Numbered from the stretch's first letter, positions 1 through 13,100 are shown. The stretch is 64,000 bases of DNA from Mytilus galloprovincialis (GCF_965363235.1 NC_134841.1:61029078-61093077), one strand, 5' to 3'. Notes: generated by a model from the letters alone, not told the origin. Numbers and translations: made by a program.

Positions 1-855
1 CAATGCAAATGTCACAATAATTCATATAGTATTAGTCTAAAATGATTCTATATTGTACATTCTTCTATTTCTTCAATCTGATTTTTCGTTGAGCCTAATT
101 GGCTGAAATATGTAAGCTAAATTTTAACATGCTTCTTTTTTAAATAATATAATTCTTGCTCTGTATATTCAACATAACTTTGGCATAACTAATCAAAGAA
201 TGCAAATTTTGTACATTAATGTAAAAAACAACTATATTCTATCAATCTTGTTTGGGATAGGATTTCTATACATATGTATAGGCTGAGCCTTTATCAGTTT
301 CCTTTGTTTTAAACAATAAAATCTTTGGATAAATTGAAATATATTCTATATCACTTTTGAATCAAATTTTCTAACAAACAAATCTAAAAAAAAACTGAAA
401 AAGATTTAACATCATAGAGAAAGTTAGTCAATTTCCAGAGACTTCTGTTTTAACCCAAATTATTGATGATATAAGCCTAGACGTACATTATGTACATAAG
501 GGGGTTCAAAAGTAAGTCTAGAATATTTATGTATTTTACAAAAATCTTTGTATTATATTTTATACTGTTTACATGTACAGTAATTCATGATTCGGACGCT
601 TGTCTAAAGAAATAATTACTACTTTCCTCTGGTACACACTGCTAAGCACAGCAAACTGGATTTGTGAAAATAATCTATAAAAATGTGTGACCTTCAATAG
701 ATTTTTCACCTGTTTGATATATATTGAGGTCCTATTTAAGAATTTTGCAATCTAAAGTTTCAAATTCCACTATAACTTATCAAGCTTCCATTTAATTCCC
801 CATGCCATTAATTGAAAAGAAAAGAATGATAGGGTGTAAAAATATATTTGTTGAT

Positions 856-1065
856 ATATACTGTAAAAGCAGAAATTTTCATGGAGGATTTAATTTCGTT
901 AAGAATATATCCACGAAATTAAAAAAGTTAAAACCCACGAACATTTAACCTACATATAATATCACTTCCATTTACTGGAAACCATGAAATTAAATCCAAA
1001 TGAAATCTTATGTAGAGACAAAACTGTGAAGTTTTAACCCCACGAAATTTAATGTTTCTACAGTA
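856..1065. mobile_element. Short non-autonomous hAT-like MITE
   Basis: The segment has inverted ends: TACTGTAAAAGCA on the left against TACTGTAGAAACA read from the right, followed on both sides by CACGAAATT-type sequence. It is flanked by the 8-base direct repeat TTGTTGAT at 848-855 and 1066-1073. Eight-base target duplications are usual for hAT transposons. There is no coding capacity. Confidence 0.6.
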
Positions 1066-1576
1066 TTGTTGATGATAGTGTTTGTTGCAAGATAGACAAA
1101 ATATATTATCATGATCAACAAAACCTAGAACAGATGTCATTACTGACATTAAGTCTCCGCTACATCTTGGTCTTTTTTATCTTTGGATTATATTTTGGTG
1201 ATAAAAAAGTCTGTGGGATACATTTAAGGAATTAGACTAGTTTGAGAGGAATAGAATTGATCATTTCTTGAGATGAATAATAAAATGTTCTTAGTCATGT
1301 TAGTCTAGACTGCATCATGTAACACAAAAACTTTTATTGACTGGCTAGAAATTAATTTAAAGAAAAAGAAAATCATCTGTAGGGCAACTTTTTATGACTT
1401 TTTGCAGTTAACATTTAGTTACTGTCTTGGCACAAGTTTTTATGATTGAGAGATAATGTGACAAAAGTCACAGAATGTGATCGTGAGACAAATTGATAAA
1501 TTCATTCATTGGTGGTATTACCATCTGGCTGTGGTTGTGGCGTCAGCATACGGTATATAAATATGTATAAACATGA

Positions 1577-1795
1577 TAAATAGATATAGGAAGATGTGGT
1601 GTGAGTGCCAATGAGACAACTCTCCATCCACATAACCATTTATAAAAGTAAACCATTATAGGCCAATGTACGGCCTTCAACACGGAGCCTTGGCTCACAC
1701 CCAACAAAAAGCTATAAAGGGCCCCAAAATTACTGGTGTAAAACCATTGAAACGGGAAAACCAACGGTCTAATCTATATAAAAAACGAGAAAAGC
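1577..1795 (+). mobile_element. SINE-like dispersed repeat, subfamily 1
   Basis: It starts with ATAGATATAGGAAGATGTGG and includes ATGAGACAACTCTCCATCC, a block reading GTACGGCCTTCAACACGGAG, and AAACCAACGGTCTAATC. A near-identical copy is at 46370-46720, and a related subfamily at 17512-18000. Sequence is non-coding. The class is inferred from size and dispersion; no tRNA-like promoter was confirmed. Confidence 0.6.
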
Positions 1796-2009
1796 TTTAT
1801 ATTTTAGAGGGTAAGTGACTATATAGTTTGTAGACGTATGACTTATGTTAAGAAGTTTCCCTCTGCCATATGTCCATTGTTCATGTATTTGACCTGATTT
1901 TCCTTGATCATGCAGTGACTGCTTAAAAAAACCCTGATTTTTTGTCATGTGAATTTTTTACTCATTGTGAGTGATATGATAACCATGTTTGATATATAGG
2001 TACCTTGCA

Positions 2010-2560
2010 AAATTTTCATGTTCATCAGTCATGGTTCACCTGACCTTGACCTCATTTAATGGATCTATGATCAAGGTTAAACTAAAGTTATGTGGTTACG
2101 GTAGTTCATTTCTCAAATACTGTAAGCAGTAGGTCCACAATATTTGGTGTATGGAATGTTGTACAAAATGTTGTTAGGTTGTACATATCAGTCTTGCAGG
2201 TTTCATTCGACCTTGACCACATTTTGACAGTTCACTGGTCAATGTTACATCATATGTATTTGTGTTTTGGTCTGTTTTCCTAATACTATAAGCTATATAT
2301 AAAATGCCTTGTCGTCATGACAAATGTAAGACAATTAAAGTGACTTGATATAATATAATTCAATTAAAAAAATCAGACCAACAGCCACTAGTGAATTGCA
2401 GGATCCTAACTTGGGGCAAAAACATACAGAATGTGACAGAGTTACACATGTTTGCAACTGATAAACCTTTTATTTACCTTGCACAGTGATGTAAAAGCAG
2501 ATCATAAGAACAAACTGTTAAATCAATTTGAAAGGGCTTTAATCAGATCGACACGAGCAC
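2010..2560 (+). repeat. Diverged dispersed repeats (GACCTTGACCTCATTT family and SINE-like tail)
   Basis: From 2010 to 2290 there are units carrying GACCTTGACC and a TTTGGTCTG motif, the same family as the tandem stretch at 27600-28690. From about 2320 to 2560 there is the 3' part of the SINE-like family (ACTTGGGGCAAAAACATACAG, then a run resembling TTAAACATGTTTGCAA). The same order occurs at 30470-31120 in the right duplicate. Confidence 0.6.
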
Positions 2561-2565
2561 AAAAA

Positions 2566-2763
2566 ATCAAATACTCGATATTGATACACATAATAAATGT
2601 GTAAAAGAAATCTTGATTTTCCTACCAAAAAATTGTATTTCTGACAGATGAGATTTTTCTAACAACAGACCCATAATGGACCTCAGTCAGTCAGGCAAAT
2701 GCATGGTGGTACAAGCTTAAAGACAAGAAAGCTGTGGCACTGAAAAAGTTTCCTATAGAATGA
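2566..2763 (+). pseudogene. Coding-like fragment, frame broken (left copy)
   Basis: This matches the 3' part of the open frame at 31611-31853 in the right duplicate. Compared with that copy it lacks two bases near 2635, which shifts the frame before the Trp-Trp-Tyr stretch. The product is not recognised. See the right copy for the intact reading. Confidence 0.4.
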
Positions 2764-2884
2764 ATGACTTTCGAAGTATGAATTTCTTTTTCTTTTTTTG
2801 TCGAGCCTTTGACTTTTGTCGAAAAAGCGAGACTAAGCAATCCTACATTCCGTTGTCGTCTGCATCGTTGTCGGCAGCGTCCAC

Positions 2885-3545
2885 AAATATTCACTCTGTG
2901 TTTAAAGTTTTTGAAATTTTAATAACTTTCTTAAACTATACTGGATTTCCACCAAACTTGGACAGAAGCTTGTTTATGATCATAAAAAAGTATCCAGAAG
3001 TACATTTTTTAAAAATAAAATTCCATTTCTTCCGTATTTTACCTATAAATGGACTTAGTTTTTCTGCGAGGAAACATTACATTCACTCTGTGGTTAAAGT
3101 TTTTAAAATTTTAATAACTTTCATAAACTATCCTTGATTTGTACCAAACTTGGACAGAAGCTTGTTTATGATCATAAGATAGTAGCAAGAAGAAAATTTT
3201 GTAAAAATAAATTTCCACTTTTCCGTGTTTTACTTATAAATGGAATTAGTTTTTTTGCCAGAAGCAAAACATTCACTCTGTGGTTTAAGTTTTTTTAATT
3301 TTCATAATGTTCTTAAACTGTCCTTGAATTCTACCAAACTTGGACAAAAGCTTGTTTCTGATCATAAGTTATTATTCAGAAGTAAATTTTGTAAAAAAAA
3401 ATTCCACTTTTTCCGTATTTTACTTATAAATAGACTTAGATTTTCTTCCAGTTAACATTACATACAATCTGCAGTTAAAGTTATAAAACATTTATTAGAT
3501 TCATAAACTATCCTGGATTTTACCAAACTTGGAAGCTTCTATCAA
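2885..3545 (+). repeat. Four degenerate tandem units of about 185 bases
   Basis: Each unit holds an ATTCACTCTG-like start, a run resembling TTTAAAATTTTAATAACTTTC, then ACCAAACTTGGACAGAAGC and TTGTTTATGATCATAA, then ATTCCACTTTTTCCG and TACTTATAAATGGACTTAG. Units begin near 2888, 3078, 3268 and 3450. The last is the most diverged. The array is repeated in the right duplicate at about 31975-32600. It is non-coding; the short open frames here are incidental. Confidence 0.65.
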
Positions 3546-4097
3546 TCAAAAGACAGTATCAAGAGGGAAATTTTTATTGATGTTTTTCCTCATTTTTGTT
3601 GAGTCTGCGATTAACTGCAAAATTAGGCAAGACACTGGGTTCCACGGAACCCTTACGAATTTTTCTTAATTTTGATAATTTTAACAGAGCTCAGATCAAA
3701 TAAAATGAACACTGACTATACATGTACATTTTAGAATTGATTTAGTTTTGCAAAATGTTATTTAAATGTGTTGCACAAAACCATCCATTAAAGAAAGAAT
3801 GTGGCATTTCACAGAAATTTGGACCTGTACACAAGGCCACTTACTGGACTTGAGAACAAAACCAACTGAATATTGTTAATGCTGTGAAAATATTAACCAA
3901 GTTTAACAAAACAACCTTTGTATGACATATATATGCCATAGTACTGTTACACCATGTTTGTCTTTTCATTAAAAAGAAAGGCAATATGAAATTGTAATTA
4001 AAATTGTTATTAAAATTACAATAGTTTTTGTTAATACAATGTTTATCACATACCAAGTGTTTAGAAGTCTATAACAATTATGAGAAATATGTTTTTC

Positions 4098-5795
4098 TTA
4101 ACATCCCGAACAAGTCACTTCATAAATCTTTGCATCCTTGACTGTACTACTTGCTTGTCTACCACATCCTATATAGAGTTGTCCTGTTGGAGTGAATGCA
4201 AGGGAGTATGGATAATATATTCCTATGTCTGCAGTGTTATACCATGACACTAGGTTTCCCTTACTATCTAGAATGTGTATTATGTCAGTATCCAAATCAG
4301 TCACCATGACATTATCTCTTGGTGTTGTCACTATTCTTGCTGGTTTAAATGGTATGATCTTGTTTATTTCAGGATGGCCTTTATATGAGTTGATAACATC
4401 ACTACCTGTTGTCAAAACTACCACTCTACCTTCTTCACCATGATCACGATCTACTACATGTATATTCCCATTACTGGTACTGGTTATACTCCTTGGATAG
4501 GTAAATATAGGTTGATTATGTTTATCATGTTCATACACAGTCTCATGGTCTCCCTTCCCATTCATTACAAACACAGCTCTTCCTAGTTTATCATGATAAC
4601 CTCCTACTATAACTTTATTACCACTGGTAATGTAGATGCATGTAGGACCTAAAGGGCTCACATTATATACGGTGTTAGATATGTTACCGTTGGTTTTATT
4701 GAGTTGTTGTAGTCTGGATAGTCTGGATGTACCATTAGAAAGAAGGATGTTATTAGATGTGGTTATAACTATACCATAGACCTTCATGTTAAATTTAGAT
4801 TTTAGAACTTTGAGTTCTTTGCCTGCAGGTATTGCATTTGCCATACAAGAATCTAAATATGAATATATCCAAACTGAATTGTCAACACAAGGAACAATAT
4901 CGGTTATTGCAGAAAGTTTTGTTTGATATTCTTGAATAATGTTAAATGCAACAGTTAATTCCTCTGGACTCTCTTCACTTTGTAGCACCCCAATATTAAA
5001 TTGAGTTATCTCCCTTGGTACAAAATTAGGTATGGAATTGTAGGTTGATTGTGTTTTTGGTACTGGTACCTCCATGGATTTTTCCATTCTTCTTACATCA
5101 GAAAAAAAGTTTGCGACTTCTGTGGATTTTATTAAACCCTCGACTTCAGTGTTTTTCTCATTAGAATATTTCATTGATTTTGATACAATACTCAGGTCTG
5201 TGTCAATTGATTTGAAAATAGTTTTCAGGTTTTCATCAACTTCATCTTTTAATTCTTTAATGTATTTGTCAATGTCACTTTTCAGCACTTTTCAATGATT
5301 CAGAATATCTTGGATAACTTTGCTGCATTTTGCATTTTCAGCATTCTTACGCTTGATCAATTGTTCTTTTATTGCGACTGCCTTTTTTACTTCCATTTGA
5401 ATTTTACCTTGTCCATTTTTCAGTCTGTCTTTTTTCATATGATAGGCTTCACTGATTTTGATTAAGTGATTTGCATGTTTCTTATGAACTTTGGACACAC
5501 ATGTCGGACATACCAGACTGTCACAAATCTTACAAAAAAGACAGCAAGATTGTGTAGTATGGTCTGGACATTTGATATTTGTAAAATCCAATTCTCCACT
5601 GTGTACACCAATGTCTTTGATACTTATGACCTTATGTTCCTGTGCATTTTTAATTCTAAGATGTTTTCCATCTTTACACTTATCACATATTAGCAGTTCA
5701 CAGTCAATGCATTTCCACTTGATGTTTTTCTCAGTATCGCATAGATAACAGTTAATAGGTATCTGACTTGTTTTAACAGATTTTGAAAACGCCAT
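4098..5795 (-). pseudogene. B-box/NHL-type protein gene with one internal stop (left paralogue)
   Basis: This single-exon gene is nearly identical to the intact gene at 33187-34899. It encodes two B-box zinc fingers, a coiled coil and a C-terminal NHL-like propeller, with no RING finger. An in-frame TGA at 5292-5294 replaces the GGA (Gly) codon of the other copy, between the coiled coil and the rest. It is the only interruption, so two open pieces remain: about 167 codons upstream and 396 downstream. Against the right copy I count 8 residue differences before the stop and 4 after. The start chosen is the Met of MAFSKS, shared by both copies. It lies antisense within or beside the 5' part of SERAC1. 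It may be a recent pseudogene, a null allele, a read-through case or a sequencing error. Confidence 0.85.
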
Positions 5796-6058
5796 TTTGT
5801 TGTACAAATTATTCTATGTTACTTTGTTGTGTTTGTAATACATAACGTATGTGTAAAAAGTGAGATAATATTTAAATACCCAAGGTTTGAAATGCAGATA
5901 GATCAATAATTCGATATATTCTTTAATGGCATTATTTTTAGTTTTCCTGGTAAAGGTAGTAGATAACTATTCAAATGACAGTTTCAACATTGGAATCAAT
6001 AAACTGTATAGGTAGATAATTTTATAACCTATTGAAAATATGTTTAAAAAGAGTGTAT

Positions 6059-7055
6059 AAAAGGAATATAATGTGTTACATATTTGTTTTTCGTTCATTT
6101 TTTTACATAAATAAGGCCGTTAGTTTTCTCGTTTGAATTGTTTCAAGGGGCCTCAGATGTCTTGGTGTAAAACATCTGTCAAAACACCATGATTGGGAAG
6201 GTAAATCTATTGGATTTGTATAGTTATATAGTAAAGCCTATATTTACAGAACCTACATAGATTAGAAATCCATGTAAACTGAGCTGTTAAAGTCTGTTAT
6301 AAATGTCATTGGAGAATTGACATTTGTTCAATGCAATTTATGTATCAGAGTTACCTCCCATTTTCCAGAACAACAAAAAATACTGTGCATTCATTATTCT
6401 TTGGAAACTAATTTTTGTGGACTTCATGGGTATAGGTAAACCAAGAAGGTTGTAAAAAGTACAAATATTCAGAAGGCTCATATGAAGATTTTGGTAAAAC
6501 CAGGGATTCTGGGAATCAATTACCCGCAAAAACCCTCTGAAATAAATGAAACACAGTAGGTTATGTATGATGCATCAAAATTATTGCAAAATAAGGTCTA
6601 TGCTTGCCTTTGAAGTATAGAATATTTGAAAAAGTTTTGACAGGAATGCTGTTTTGATTCAACCCACTTAAAACATTGTTTGATATGAATAAAATCATAA
6701 TATGCAATAGTTTGGGCATATGCCTACATACCTTTTTTCTAGGATTTCTCGAACATCATTATTGTTAATCATGATAAAAGGGTTTTATGAGACCAAAAGA
6801 ATTCAGATATAGAGTCTTGAACTGAATCATTAAAGTTTACAAATCTACAGTGCCAGTAGTACTGTTAATAAACTTATAACAATCAGCCCTACAGTACAAT
6901 ACTCTAACAGGAAATTAAGGTTATTTGCTCATATGGTTGTAATACATGTAGTGAACTGTTAACATTAACATATACTATTTTTAGATGTTATACTGAAAGA
7001 GAGTGAAGTATTAGTTTTTTGTTTAGATTTTTAACATAGATTCCTACTTTAACAG
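6059..7055. other. No gene or clear repeat recognised
   Basis: This AT-rich stretch lies between the end of the duplicated block and the first SERAC1 exon seen. Its 3' end is SERAC1 intron (a T-rich run then AACAG before 7056). I saw no convincing upstream SERAC1 exon here. Confidence 0.5.
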
Positions 7056-7174
7056 ACTACCAGTATAGAAACATAGCCCAGGCTTTAGATACTAGAACAA
7101 TGATTGGACTAACCAGATCTCAGGACGTGGATCCAAGATTTTTCTTACCAATGCCAAAAGCACCACCAAGTAAG
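7056..7174 (+). CDS. SERAC1: SERAC1 exon (first seen in window)
   Basis: The acceptor is AACAG and the donor AAG|GTTTGT. The exon enters with the last two bases of a codon (D or N) and reads [18 protein letters not shown], then [17 protein letters not shown]. The human protein has a very similar stretch (YRQIAQALDARTLIGLARS), so the family assignment is firm. Confidence 0.9.
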
Positions 7175-10100
7175 GTTTGTACTGAATTAAATATGGAGGG
7201 AGGAGGGGGAGGGGGATGCACATGTTATACCAGTAAATATAGTATAAAATATTGACATCATTGAAGATAATACATTGTTGTAAGGGAGATAACTATTACT
7301 ACAAATTGTATTCGTAAATATATGTAAAAAAATGTAAAATGGATAATTTAGTGTTGGTTTATTGAGGGTTGTTACAGCATGGGATATAAGTTATGCCATG
7401 TATTTGTCTTTTTTGTGTGTATTTATCATTTTTTTCTCTACAGTGGGTACATGTATTATTATATATCATTTACAGATTTGGTTAGAAGACGAGTATAGGA
7501 CTTTGATATCCTCACTACAGAACGAAGATCTAGATAAATGTCTCAAACATTTTGCAACAAAAGCATTGCAGCTGGGCAATAATGCTGATGAGAGGGTAAT
7601 TCTAAAAATATTTGAAAAAAAGTATTTACAAACCCAAAATTTGGTTTTATATGTTTTTAAATACTGTTAAATCTACAGAGATCAAACTGTTGGTAGCAGG
7701 TCTACTCTGTGGTTTTAAAAACTATTTATTTTGTCAGTTTTTTTCCGAATAATGAAAACTTGATCTGCAATAAATTAGGAATGCCATTGTTTTTTTGTTC
7801 TAAGAAAAAAAATATAAAAATATGCAAATTTCTGCATATTAAAATAAAATTAAATAGGACATGCAGATATGAGTTAGATTTTAATGCAATGCATTTAGAT
7901 CCTTTCTCTAATGGTTGTCGTCTGTTATCTATTTCTTTCATGAAGAGATATTTTTCATATCACACTGCACTGATACAAAAAAAGTGGTACCAAAAATGTG
8001 TTAATTTGATAAATAGCTTATCCAGCATCATGGTGACAATGGTGCGACTTTTCCATTGGCTATTTGTCAGGTCATTGATGACTTTCAAAGGTTATGAAAA
8101 CAAAAATTTCATCCTTGGAAAAGGACATATGTGATTTCTTCTATAATATATAAAACACTCACACCTTTCACCTGAAAATCTTCTTCATATTAAATTCTAT
8201 TACATTCTGAAGCTACAAAAAGTTTTAAAATGTCTTATGTTTATGTTTGACGCTGGAAGAGGACATAAGGCTAAAAACATATCAAATCTTATTACATTTA
8301 AATAGTAATGATTAACTTGGCAAAAATATTGAGTTCATATCAAGCAATATCCAATCCTCACATGTTATTAAACCGATTATAAAGAACAATCTGTTTACAA
8401 TGTGTCAATTTGTGTTCACTGTGCAACTATTATAAGATTAACTGATTTTTGTTTCAGGACAGTTTATTCAGTTTTGGCGGAAGAGGTTTGGAATTTGCCA
8501 AGTCAGTCAGTTCTGTTCCAGAAGAAAGAGTAGAGATTGTTTGTTTACAGGCTTTAGCCAGTCATTCTGCAGTAAGACTTGTAAAACAATATTATATTTT
8601 TCATTTCTTTTTATACGAAAACAATGAAATTAACCATATTCCTTCAGATTCTGAAAAAAATTAATATGCTTTAATCTACTATTCTACATTACAAATAGTA
8701 GCTATACATATTTTATACAAAAATTCCGATAATATGAAAGTAAAATAACCCTGACTTCTATCAACATAAATTTTGTGATATTCTTGAACCTGCAAAATCA
8801 GAAAAGTTAGACCAAGAAAATTTTAAAATCGCTATTTATAACATGTCATGTCTAAAACTTTCTTATAGGACACTTGGCATTATTATTTTGTTCTTTAACT
8901 TTTAGGATTTTAGATGTTGTCAAAACATAATAAAGATGGGAGGCGTACAGTTGCTACAGCAGACGTACACCAAAAGACATAAAAGTATTGTTATACGACG
9001 ACAGATTGCCAAAACTCTTGGAAACCTTTCTGTTCATCAATGTTTCCATGAAGAAATTGTTAGAGCAGGTACATGGAATTTTATTAAGTATACATACTGC
9101 AGATGTTTTTATTGGTTTTGGTTTTGGATAAACCAGAAGTATATCTAATTGAAAAAAATACCACAAATATATAGCCTTGTATGCAAAAATTGTCAAATCC
9201 TTATAACATAATCATGATAATACAACTGTAGAATATTAAAAAAATATGACTTTCCTTTTCAGTCTTGCAGTAGATGTATTATGCCCACCTACGATAGTAG
9301 AGGGGAATTTAGTTTTCTGGTCTGTGGCTCCGTTCGTTCGTCCGTTCGTTCATCCGTCCGTTCGTTCGTTTGTCCCGCTTCAGGTTAAAGTTTTTGGTCA
9401 AGGTAGTTTTTGATGAAACTGAAGTCCAATCAACTTGAAACTTAGTATAATCTTAATGCTAAATTAGATATTTACTCAATTTCAAAGTCCATGGAACATG
9501 GAAAATGATAGTGCGAGTGGGGCATCCGTGTACTTTAGACACATTCTTGTTTTCAAATGTAAATGATTTTTCATACACTTTTCAGCAGCTTTGGAATATG
9601 GCAGAATATTGATAAGGACATTTGCTATAGTTTCATTCAGGATGCTACTTGTTAGAACTTTCACAAAATATATTTCAAAGTGGCTTTAATCACAATCTCA
9701 GTTATCATTTAGGTGCTTGGTGCTTCATATAAACAGTATTCATACTAATTATCAAAAACCTTTTTTTTTCTAATACAGGATGGGTAACAGTTCTATCGAG
9801 ATGGATATCCTCTTCTGACTTAACCTTGTCTCTCTTTCTAATACAGGATGGGTAACAGTTCTATCGAGATGGATATCATCGTCTGACTTAACTTTGTCTC
9901 TCTTTCTAATACAGGATGGGTAACAGTTCTATCGAGATGGATATCATCGTCTGACTTAACCTTGTCTCTCTTTCTAATACAGGATGGGTAACAGTTCTAT
10001 CGAGATGGATATCCTCTTCTGACTTAACCTTGTCTATCTTTCTAATACAGGATGGGTAACAGTTCTATCGAGATGGATATCATTGTCTGACTTAACTTTG

Positions 10101-13100
10101 TCCCTCTTTCTAATACAGGATGGGTAACAGTTCTATCGAGATGGATATCATCATCTGACTTAACTTTGTCTCTCTTTCTAATACAGGATGGGTAACAGTT
10201 CTATCGAGATGGATATCATCGTCTGACTTAACTTTGTCTCTCTTTCTAATACAGGATGGGTAACAGTTCTATCGAGATGGATATCATCGTCTGACTTAAC
10301 TTTGTCTCTCTTTCTAATACAGGATGGGTAACAGTTCTATCGAGATGGATATCCTCATCTGACTTAACTTTGTCTCTCTTTCTAATACAGGATGGGTAAC
10401 AGTTCTATCGAGATGGATATCATCGTCTGACTTAACTTTGTCTCTCTTTCTAATACAGGATGGGTAACAGTTCTATCAAGATGGATATCATCGTCTGACT
10501 TAACCTTGTCTCTCTTTATAATACAGGATGGGTAACAGTTCTATCGAGATGGATATCATCGTCTGACTTAACTTTGTCTCTCTTTCTAATACAGGATGGG
10601 TAACAGTTCTATCGCGATGGATATCATCGTCTGACTTAACTTTGTCTCTACATGCAGCCAGAACATTAGCTAATCTAGACACTGATTTTGTTTCTTGCAC
10701 TTTTGAAGATGGAGTCTACCTCATTCACCCAATATATAGGGAAAAGTAAGTTTAATTTTCCAAAGTAAAGGAAAAAGATTTAGTCACTTACCATTTTATA
10801 CATAGTTAATGGCATACATTGATGATAGTCCAAATAATTATGACGTCTGGGAAGGCTATTTTAAATTTTTGCTTTGACGCATTTCAATGTAAGGTGTCAA
10901 AGAAAAAAAATATCATAGCCTTTCAAGACGTCATAATTATTTGGACTAACATTGATGCAAGGAAAGGAATTAGGTAAATCTTACTTTATAGCTGGAAGTT
11001 AATTGGGTATCCAGTATGTATAGATTATAACATGCCCTTTTCCATATTGGCCCTGGAATCATCCCGAGACTCCATATCGGCCTCTAGGCTTTAGCCGAGG
11101 GCCGATATGGGTCGAGGGATGATACCAGGGCCAATATGGAAAAGACATGTTATAATCTATTTATCACATATTTAAGTTTTGCAGAGAGGAGAAAAAAGTT
11201 CAATTACAACACCGTCATTGCTCGCCGTTGTCGTTAAGGACACAATGACGTCACGTCATTTGGAATCAGGGCACAATATCAATATCTCTTTTTTGCCCCG
11301 GGCAATTTTGAGGTTATTGCATATGCAAAACTGAAGGTATTCATTACAAATATGTGATAAGTGGATTAATTTACAAAGAATAAATGTTTGATGGCAGATG
11401 GGGTATTGCCTTGACTAAAATTTTATGCTTCTTTGATTTTATTGAGTTTTCAGGGTGAGTAGATTTTTAACATTAAAATGTAAAATAAAAAATAAAAACT
11501 TATGAAGTTGATTTTCTACAATCTATTTTACTTGCCATTATTTTAGTCTACTTTGCTGCTTTAAAAATTTACAACTTTTCCCAAACTTATAGCCCCGAGT
11601 ATTGTCTTTGTATTCTAAGTACTTACTCTTACATGATGCTATCTTTGACTGATACAGAACATTATCAATTTTGCAAAAGTGAGTTGCAACTTTACTTGTA
11701 ATAGAATTTTATACACTTTTGTCTGAATTATGGTGTACTATAGTCCGTCTGTTTGTCCTTCCATGTGTTTATCCATTCATTTAAAATTAAAAGCCTTTCA
11801 ATATCAAACAACTAGACGATGTTTTGAATTAAGATCAAGGTAGTAGTACACAAAGTTTATTTAAAATTTATGCAAAATTGTTTGTTCATGTTTTCTTAAA
11901 GATGTTACCTTTATATAAGGTTGAATTTTAAAGGTATTCTAGTCAGCTTTTTAGCTCACCTGGCCTAAAAGGCCATGTGAGCTGTTCTCATCACTTGGTG
12001 TCCGTCGTCGTCTGTCGTCGTTAACAATTTTTCAAACATCTTCTTCTCCGAAACTACTGAATGAATTTAGATGAAACTGAGCATGATAGTTCCTTAGATT
12101 ATCCTGCACAAAGTGTGTGCTTCGATTTTTGATCCGTCAAAAAACATGGCCGCCGTTACTTAAAATAGAACATAGGGGTCAAATGCAGTTTTTGGCTTAT
12201 ATCTCAAAAACGGAAGCATTTAGAGCAAATCTGACATGGGGTTGAAATGTTCATTAGGTCAAGATCTATCAGCCCAGAAATTTTCAGATGAATCAAACAA
12301 ACCATTGTTGGGTTGCTGCCACTTAATTGGTAATTTTAAAGAAATTTTGCAGTTTTTAATTATCATTATCTTGAATATTATTATAGATGAAGATAAACAG
12401 TAAACAGCAAAAATGATCAGCAAAGTAAGATCTACAAATAGGTTAATATGACCAAAATTGTCAATTGACCCCTTAAGGGGTTATTGTCCTTTATGACAAT
12501 TTTTCACAATTTGTTCATCATATTTGCTAACTTTAAAAAATCTTCTCCTCTAAAACTACTTAACCAAATTCATCCAAACTTCAACTGAATGATCAGTAGG
12601 GTGTATAAAATAAAGTTTGTGCTTTATTTTTTATTTCGTCAAAAAAACATGGCCGTCATGGCTAAAAATAGAACACAGGGTAAAATGCAGTTTTTGGCTT
12701 ATATCTCAAAAACTCCAGCATTTAGAGCAAATAAGACAAGAAGTTAAAGTATTTATTAGGTCAAGGTCTACCTGTCCTGAAATTTTCAGCCGAATTGGGT
12801 AACTGGTTTTTATTTTGTCAAATGTGTTGACGTCTTTTCTATTATATTTATGTGTTATGGTAAAGAAAATTAATCACCGCCTTCATTTATCAGATTTGAT
12901 TTCGTTCAAAGTAATCAGTATGATATTTTACGTTTGAAGTTAGATTCATAACAAACCTGACATAGTTTTATAATATAGTTAATTGCTACCTCAGTTTTAT
13001 ATTAATAAGAATTAAAATGTGCTTTGTTATTAAATGCAATATCAGTATTTAGTTCAAATACATAATCTTAAATTAATCCTAATTCTATCTTATTCATTCT

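Larger units (their letters stand above)
1..6058 (+). repeat. Left copy of a direct segmental duplication
   Basis: Landmarks along this block recur in the same order and orientation at about 25440-35145. Examples are the stretch ending GGCTGAGCCTT near 295 and 25515, the AAACAATAAAATCT stretch near 315 and 26170, the AGTGATATGATAACCAT stretch near 1970 and 30450, the B-box gene, and the GAAAATATGTTT stretch near 6035 and 35130. The right copy is longer because of insertions, including hammerhead-ribozyme units at 25515-26135 and 29137-30215. Similarity is uneven: patchy and clearly diverged up to about 2560, very high from about 2567 to 5795, and lower again beyond. Edges are estimates made by eye. 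Confidence 0.75.

Noticed and set aside
3240-3455. Repeated open frames around the 185-base units (also 2760-3137 and 32224-32523)
   Set aside because: They follow the tandem repeat and contain low-complexity Phe/Lys-rich text; no family recognised.
9779-10594. Possibility that the 68-base array is a CRISPR-like array
   Set aside because: There are no spacers; the units abut directly, the genome is animal, and the unit is exon plus intron sequence.
10500-10700. Minus-strand open frame across the 68-base array
   Set aside because: It is a shadow of the SERAC1 exon and its repeated acceptor.
12617-12802. Open frame in the AGCTCACCT repeat (related frames at 35300 and 36304)
   Set aside because: The frames differ between copies of the repeat and carry no domain; they are by-products of the repeat.
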